This document shows, piece by piece, positions 6,282-10,161 of a DNA stretch of 10,161 bases. The notes beneath the pieces were generated by a model. That model saw nothing but the letters and a program-made list of their open reading frames with translations, did no database searches and was not told the DNA's origin. Source of the DNA: Endomicrobium sp. (GTDB taxonomy: Bacteria > Elusimicrobiota > Endomicrobiia > Endomicrobiales > Endomicrobiaceae). A program made the position numbers and the translations under genes. Every line of letters begins with the position of its first letter. Position 1 is the stretch's first letter. The stretch is taken from assembly GCA_031278115.1 (NCBI GenBank), contig JAITKZ010000058.1, positions 1 to 10,161 of the forward strand, written 5' to 3'.

Positions 6282-7280
6282 TTACTTTTTTGCCCAAGAC
6301 ATACGCGAACGAAGTCTTGCGCCTACTTTCTCTATAAGCCTTTCGCTTACTTCCTTTCTTTCTTTGTTAAAAAATGGTCTGCCGTCTTTATTTTCTTTAA
6401 GCCAATCATTTGCAAACTTTCCAGATTGAATATCTGACAACACTCTCTTCATTTCAGCTTTGGTTTCATCGGTTATCACTCTCTTTCCAGTTACATATTC
6501 GCCATATTCAGCTGTATCGGAAATTGAATAGTTCATCTTGCTCAATCCTCCTTCAAAAATCAAATCCATTATAAGCTTCATTTCATGGCAACACTCAAAA
6601 TATGCAATCTCAGGCTGATACCCTGCAGCTACAAGTGTTTCAAATCCTGAATTTATCAACTCGACTACTCCGCCACAAAGAACTGCCTGCTCACCGAACA
6701 AATCCGTCTCAGTCTCTTCTTTAAAAGTTGTTTCAAGAACTCCGCCTTTTGTTCCGCCTATACCTTTAGCGTAAGCAAGAGCCAATTCCTTTGCTTTTCC
6801 GCTTGCATTTTGTTCAACAGCTACCAAGCAAGGAACGCCTTTGCCCTCTTCGTATTGTCTTCTTACAAGATGACCAGGTCCCTTAGGGGCTATTATTATT
6901 ACATCCAGATCAGCAGTAGGAATTATCTGTTGATAACGTATATTAAATCCATGTGAAAAACTCAGAATTGCTCCTTTCTTAATATTGGGCTTTATATCCT
7001 CTTCCCAAGCTTTTTTCTGAACTTCGTCAGGCAAAAGAATGTGGATCCAATTAGCCTGTTTAACAACTTCTGCTATACTCAAAGGTTTCCAGCCATCTTC
7101 TACAGCTTTCTTATAATTAGCTCCTCCTTCTCTTTGAGCAACAACAACATTTATCCCAGAGTCTCTAAGGTTGAGTGCATGAGCATGTCCTTGGCTCCCA
7201 TATCCTAAAATAGCGATTGTTTTTCCTTTTAACAAACTTAAATCTGCGTCATTGTCATAATACATTTTTGCTCCTTTCAT
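6282..7280 (-). CDS. ilvC: Ketol-acid reductoisomerase (class I)
   Basis: IlvC isomerises and reduces acetolactate or acetohydroxybutyrate to the dihydroxy acid, the second common step of valine and isoleucine synthesis. At 332 residues it is the short class I form. The Rossmann motif GYGSQGHA is at 27-34, SFSHGFNI holds His110, and the metal-binding residues are Asp193 and Glu197 (DLFGEQ) and Glu229 and Glu233 (FECCHE). [10 protein letters not shown] (251-260) is the substrate-binding serine region. The cofactor loop after strand 2 reads [12 protein letters not shown] and lacks the serines often seen in the NADPH-type LRxGSxS loop. Two starts are possible: ATG at 7280 (AAGGAG upstream) and ATG at 7265 (AAAGGAG upstream). 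The second matches the common family start MYYDxDADL. It sits 23 bases after ilvN when the 7280 start is used. Confidence 0.96.
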   Translation of the reverse strand: MKGAKMYYDNDADLSLLKGKTIAILGYGSQGHAHALNLRDSGINVVVAQREGGANYKKAVEDGWKPLSIAEVVKQANWIHILLPDEVQKKAWEEDIKPNIKKGAILSFSHGFNIRYQQIIPTADLDVIIIAPKGPGHLVRRQYEEGKGVPCLVAVEQNASGKAKELALAYAKGIGGTKGGVLETTFKEETETDLFGEQAVLCGGVVELINSGFETLVAAGYQPEIAYFECCHEMKLIMDLIFEGGLSKMNYSISDTAEYGEYVTGKRVITDETKAEMKRVLSDIQSGKFANDWLKENKDGRPFFNKERKEVSERLIEKVGARLRSRMSWAKK

Positions 7281-7303
7281 CTCTTTCTCCTTAACTTTGC
7301 TTC

Positions 7304-7798
7304 TTATTTAACCCTGCTAGAGTTACCACGATATAAAACTGAAACTCCAGATTTGCAAGTTTCCTTCACGCCATAAAGCAAAACAGCTTTCATAAAAGCA
7401 CTCAGTTTACTTTCATCACCGCTTATTTCAACTATTATTGAATCTTGTGATATGTCTATTATTTTAGCTCTGAAAACACCGGCAAGCCTGATAATTTCAC
7501 CGCGCAAAGTCTTATTTACAGCATTTATTTTTATAAGAGCAAGCTCTCTTTCCATGTACCCGACACCATTGAAGTCGTTGACTTTTATGACATCAACAAG
7601 TTTATTTAATTGTTTTGTTACCTGCTCCAAAATTGATTCATTGCCTTTTACGACACTAGTCATTCTTGAAATTGCAGCATCTTCCGTCTCGCTTACAGAA
7701 AGCGAAGCTATGTTAAAACCGCGCGCAGCAAAAAGAGCTGATATTCTTGCCAAAACGCCAGATTTGTTCTCTACTAAAACCGAAACCGTGTGGCGCAT
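7304..7798 (-). CDS. ilvN: Acetolactate synthase small (regulatory) subunit
   Basis: The small subunit stimulates the large subunit and confers valine feedback inhibition. From the ATG at 7798 it has 164 residues and starts [19 protein letters not shown], the standard opening. An ACT domain spans about 3-75; Asn11, Gly14 and Asn29 match positions linked to valine sensing in E. coli IlvH, which suggests feedback control is kept. The C-terminal ALS_ss_C domain starts at about residue 80 ([10 protein letters not shown]). A TTG at 7816 could extend it by six residues, but GGAGG at 7807-7803 is placed for the 7798 ATG. The gene follows ilvB after 41 bases and precedes ilvC, the common ilvBNC order. 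By sequence it could equally be called ilvH; the position next to ilvB makes ilvN the better label. Confidence 0.95.
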   Translation of the reverse strand: MRHTVSVLVENKSGVLARISALFAARGFNIASLSVSETEDAAISRMTSVVKGNESILEQVTKQLNKLVDVIKVNDFNGVGYMERELALIKINAVNKTLRGEIIRLAGVFRAKIIDISQDSIIVEISGDESKLSAFMKAVLLYGVKETCKSGVSVLYRGNSSRVK

Positions 7799-7802
7799 TA
7801 CA

Positions 7803-7807
7803 CCTCC
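7803..7807 (-). promoter_or_regulatory. Strong ribosome binding site for ilvN
   Basis: A perfect GGAGG on the coding strand is followed by TGTA and then the ATG at 7798. It fixes the ilvN start and argues against the TTG 18 bases upstream. It is the strongest Shine-Dalgarno site noticed in the window. Confidence 0.75.
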
Positions 7808-7839
7808 ATTATACAAAATCTTTTCTTTGAGACATATAT

Positions 7840-9576
7840 TTACCCATTCATTCTAGTTATCATTTCATCAAGGGAAGCTCCTGATGGAACCGTTGGGAAA
7901 ACATTTTCTTCTATCTCAACCCACATGTCAATAACCACAGAGCCTTTTGTCTCAAGCATTTTTTTTAAAGCTAGCTCAACATCTTTTTTCTTAGTAACTC
8001 TTATACCCAAAACACCGTAACTTTCAGTCCATTTCACAAAATCTGGGACATAGACAGGACAAGAATGTCTATTTGGTGTATTGCACCATTTAGAGCATTC
8101 CTTCCGTTTGGCAAGACAACTGTGAGAATATCTCTTACCGAAAAACATCTCTTGCCAGTGTCGGATATTGCCCAAATACTGATTGTTCAATATGACTACT
8201 TTTACATCAACTTTATTTAAAACCGCAACAGCCATTTCCTGCATGTTCATCTGAAAAGAGCCGTCGCCGGCAACCGCTATGACTTCTTTGTTCGGATTTC
8301 CAAACTTTGCTCCGATAGCCGCAGGATACCCAAACCCCATAGTTCCGAGTCCGCCTGAACTTAAAAACAAACGTGGATGCTTGGCTTTATAATATTGGGC
8401 AGACCACATTTGATGCTGTCCTACTTCTGTAGTTATAATGGCTTCGCCTTTGGTAAGCTCTGAAATTTTTTCTATAACATATTGAGGGTGAAGCTTATCA
8501 TCATTTCTCTCGTAAGACAAAGGATGCTCTTCTTTCCATGAATCCACTGTTTTAATCCAATCTTTTCTATCTTTTTTATCAACTAAGTCTATCATCTCTT
8601 TTAAAACTGTTTTTGCATCGCCCACAACAGGAATATCAACATCAACAATTTTTGATATTGCAGTGGGGTCTATATCAACGTGAATTATTTTTGCATTTCT
8701 TGCAAAATCACAAACTTTGCCAGTGCATCTGTCATCAAATCTTGCACCTACAGCTATAATAACGTCTGCAGATTGCATAGCCTTATTGGCACAATAAGTT
8801 CCATGCATGCCAAGCATGCCCAAACTAAGATTTGTATCGCAAGGATATGCCCCTATTGCAAGCAAAGTGTTGGTTACGGGAATATCCGCTTTTTTTGACA
8901 ACTCTAAAATTTCGTCTTCAGCATTGGAAACAACCACTCCCGTGCCAATGTAAAAAACTGGATACTTACTTTTATTTATAAGTTCAGCAGCTTTCTTTAT
9001 CTGCCCAATATGTCCGTTGTAATTAGGCTTATAAGAACGTATTTCCACTTTATCAGGATAAACAAATTCGCAAACTCCTCGCTGAATGTCAATAGGAATA
9101 TCAACCAAAACAGGTCCTGGTCTTCCCGTAGTTGCAATATAAAACGCTTCTTTTATAGTTCTTGCCAAATCTTTTACATCTTTAACTAAAAAGTTATGTT
9201 TTGTTACTGGTTTTGTTATACCTATAGTGTCAGCTTCTTGAAAAGCGTCCTGCCCTATAACGCTTGTTGCTACCTGTCCTGAAATAGCAACCATCGGAAC
9301 AGAGTCCATATATGCACTAGCAAGTCCGGTAACGATATTTGTAGCGCCGGGTCCCGAAGTAACTATGCACACACCAGGCTTTCCCGTGGAGCGAGCATGG
9401 CCGTCTGCCATATGAGATGCAGCTTGCTCATGCCTTGTCAAAATAAAATTAAGTTTAGAACCGTGCATTGCGTCAAATATTGGCAGAGCTTGTCCGCCGG
9501 GAAGTCCAAAAACAATTTCAACGTTTTCTTTTAACAAACTCTCAATTAAAATCTGTGCTCCGGTCTTTTTTTCCAT
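7840..9576 (-). CDS. ilvB: Acetolactate synthase large (catalytic) subunit with a four-cysteine insertion
   Basis: The large subunit condenses two pyruvates, or pyruvate with 2-oxobutyrate, using thiamine diphosphate, Mg and FAD. It has 578 residues. The N-terminal PYR domain shows VFGLPGGQ and the catalytic Glu50 (RHEQAASHMADG). The central FAD-binding domain shows ARFDDR (278-283). The C-terminal ThDP domain has GDGSFQMNMQE with NN (437-465), the Mg/ThDP signature, and the conserved NIRHWQ. After KRYSHS the protein carries about 19 extra residues before PDFVKW compared with E. coli IlvI, holding Cys487, Cys494, Cys498 and Cys506. The reading frame is intact and the insertion is flanked by well-aligned sequence, so it looks genuine. 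AAGGA precedes the ATG by seven bases. The gene lies 39 bases after ilvD and 41 before ilvN. IlvB, IlvG and IlvI cannot be told apart by sequence; the ilvN neighbour favours ilvB. Confidence 0.96.
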   Translation of the reverse strand: MEKKTGAQILIESLLKENVEIVFGLPGGQALPIFDAMHGSKLNFILTRHEQAASHMADGHARSTGKPGVCIVTSGPGATNIVTGLASAYMDSVPMVAISGQVATSVIGQDAFQEADTIGITKPVTKHNFLVKDVKDLARTIKEAFYIATTGRPGPVLVDIPIDIQRGVCEFVYPDKVEIRSYKPNYNGHIGQIKKAAELINKSKYPVFYIGTGVVVSNAEDEILELSKKADIPVTNTLLAIGAYPCDTNLSLGMLGMHGTYCANKAMQSADVIIAVGARFDDRCTGKVCDFARNAKIIHVDIDPTAISKIVDVDIPVVGDAKTVLKEMIDLVDKKDRKDWIKTVDSWKEEHPLSYERNDDKLHPQYVIEKISELTKGEAIITTEVGQHQMWSAQYYKAKHPRLFLSSGGLGTMGFGYPAAIGAKFGNPNKEVIAVAGDGSFQMNMQEMAVAVLNKVDVKVVILNNQYLGNIRHWQEMFFGKRYSHSCLAKRKECSKWCNTPNRHSCPVYVPDFVKWTESYGVLGIRVTKKKDVELALKKMLETKGSVVIDMWVEIEENVFPTVPSGASLDEMITRMNG

Positions 9577-9615
9577 ACTTATTTCCTTATTATATTAAGC
9601 ACATCAGTTTTTTCA

Positions 9616-10161
9616 TTATTTTAAAATTGCTCCTGTATCTGCCGACTGCACTAATTTTGCATATCTAGCCATATAACCTGTTTTTATCTTCGGCTCAAGT
9701 TTAACCACTTTTGCAAGTCTTGCTGTTATTTCATCGTCACTTAATTCAACATTTAATGTTCTTTCTGGTATATTTATTTTTATAATATCGCCCTCATTAA
9801 TAGCCGCTATTGCTCCACCTGAGGCAGCTTCAGGAGAAATATGCCCTATACATGGACCTCTGGTTCCTCCAGAAAAACGTCCGTCAGTAAGAAGAGCTAC
9901 GGAATCAGTCAACCCCATTCCCTGCAAAGCGCTTGTGGGGCTTAGCATCTCTCTCATACCGGGCCCCCGCAGGACCCTCGTATCTTATAATAACAACATC
10001 GCCAGGAACAATCTTTCTATCAAGCATTGCTTTCATTGCGTCATCTTCGGAATTAAATACTCTTGCCTTGCCTGTAAATACTTTCATCTTTTCGCTTACG
10101 GCAGCTTGTTTTACAACAGAACCGTTTGGAGCAATATTTCCTCTTAACACCGCAATACCAC
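9616..10161 (-). pseudogene. ilvD: Dihydroxyacid dehydratase, C-terminal part, 5' end outside window and apparent frameshift
   Basis: IlvD dehydrates dihydroxy acids to 2-oxo acids in valine, leucine and isoleucine synthesis. The right part (10159 to about 9960) reads [18 protein letters not shown] and [11 protein letters not shown], typical of the IlvD C-terminal half. The left part (9957 to 9616) reads [27 protein letters not shown] (with the catalytic serine), [11 protein letters not shown] and ends about residue 113 of that frame. The phases differ. At the join the family motif [13 protein letters not shown] appears as EGPAGA then MREML. Adding one G to each of the two G runs in GCGGGGGCCCGGTATG restores the motif exactly. 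The two visible segments together keep every expected motif, so the gene looks intact apart from this spot. Iron-sulfur ligands lie upstream, outside the window. The stop is 39 bases before ilvB. Identity is certain; whether it is truly broken is not. Confidence 0.9.
9959..9968 (-). other. GC-rich homopolymer patch at the ilvD frameshift
   Basis: The coding strand reads GGGGGCCCGG here, a rare GC block in AT-rich surroundings. The conserved EGPxGGPGM motif needs six G, three C and three G. Two bases therefore appear to be missing, one from each G run. A self-complementary GGGCCC core adds hairpin potential, which favours polymerase or base-calling error. Confidence 0.65.

Noticed and set aside
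7452..7856. 134-codon plus-strand open frame opposite ilvN, and similar plus-strand frames elsewhere
   Set aside because: These are antisense to well-identified genes, show no family features and reflect the codon bias of the true strand.

Overview
The window is a strongly AT-rich bacterial segment in which every supported gene lies on the minus strand, so gene order runs from the right edge to the left. Dedicated peptidoglycan genes (glutamate racemase, a secreted amidase, a PASTA protein), complete branched-chain amino acid synthesis steps and queuosine synthesis indicate a free-living-type or moderately reduced bacterium with a cell wall. A low-GC diderm such as Elusimicrobiota/Endomicrobia is my best guess. 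That rests on gene content and codon style only and is held with low to moderate confidence.

Right half (10161 to 6282): an ilvD-ilvB-ilvN-ilvC block. It encodes dihydroxyacid dehydratase (5' part outside the window, with an apparent frameshift in a GC-rich patch), acetolactate synthase large subunit (with an unusual four-cysteine insertion), the ACT-domain regulatory subunit, and ketol-acid reductoisomerase. Together they convert pyruvate or 2-oxobutyrate to the 2-oxo acid precursors of valine, leucine and isoleucine. Gaps are about 40 bases or less, so one transcript is likely.

Middle (6246 to 2316): the same strand continues with short gaps or overlaps through a membrane-anchored three-PASTA protein, ribulose-phosphate 3-epimerase, a secreted N-acetylmuramoyl-L-alanine amidase and glutamate racemase. 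This envelope block appears to be appended to the ilv block.

Left part (2315 to 1): after a 171-base gap comes queD (6-carboxytetrahydropterin synthase). A 233-base gap with little recognisable content follows. Then comes the most interesting pair: a tRNA-dependent cyclodipeptide synthase (CDPS) gene, broken in two by a one-base shift at a run of seven T, and 12 bases downstream a tandem-PAS sensor histidine kinase that leaves the window exactly at its H-box. If the CDPS is functional, the pair could be a small-molecule synthase with a partner sensor, but that is a hypothesis. Both frameshifts in the window (CDPS and ilvD) sit at homopolymer runs, so sequencing error must be excluded before either gene is called dead. 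No tRNA, rRNA, CRISPR array, insertion sequence or convincing rho-independent terminator was seen.
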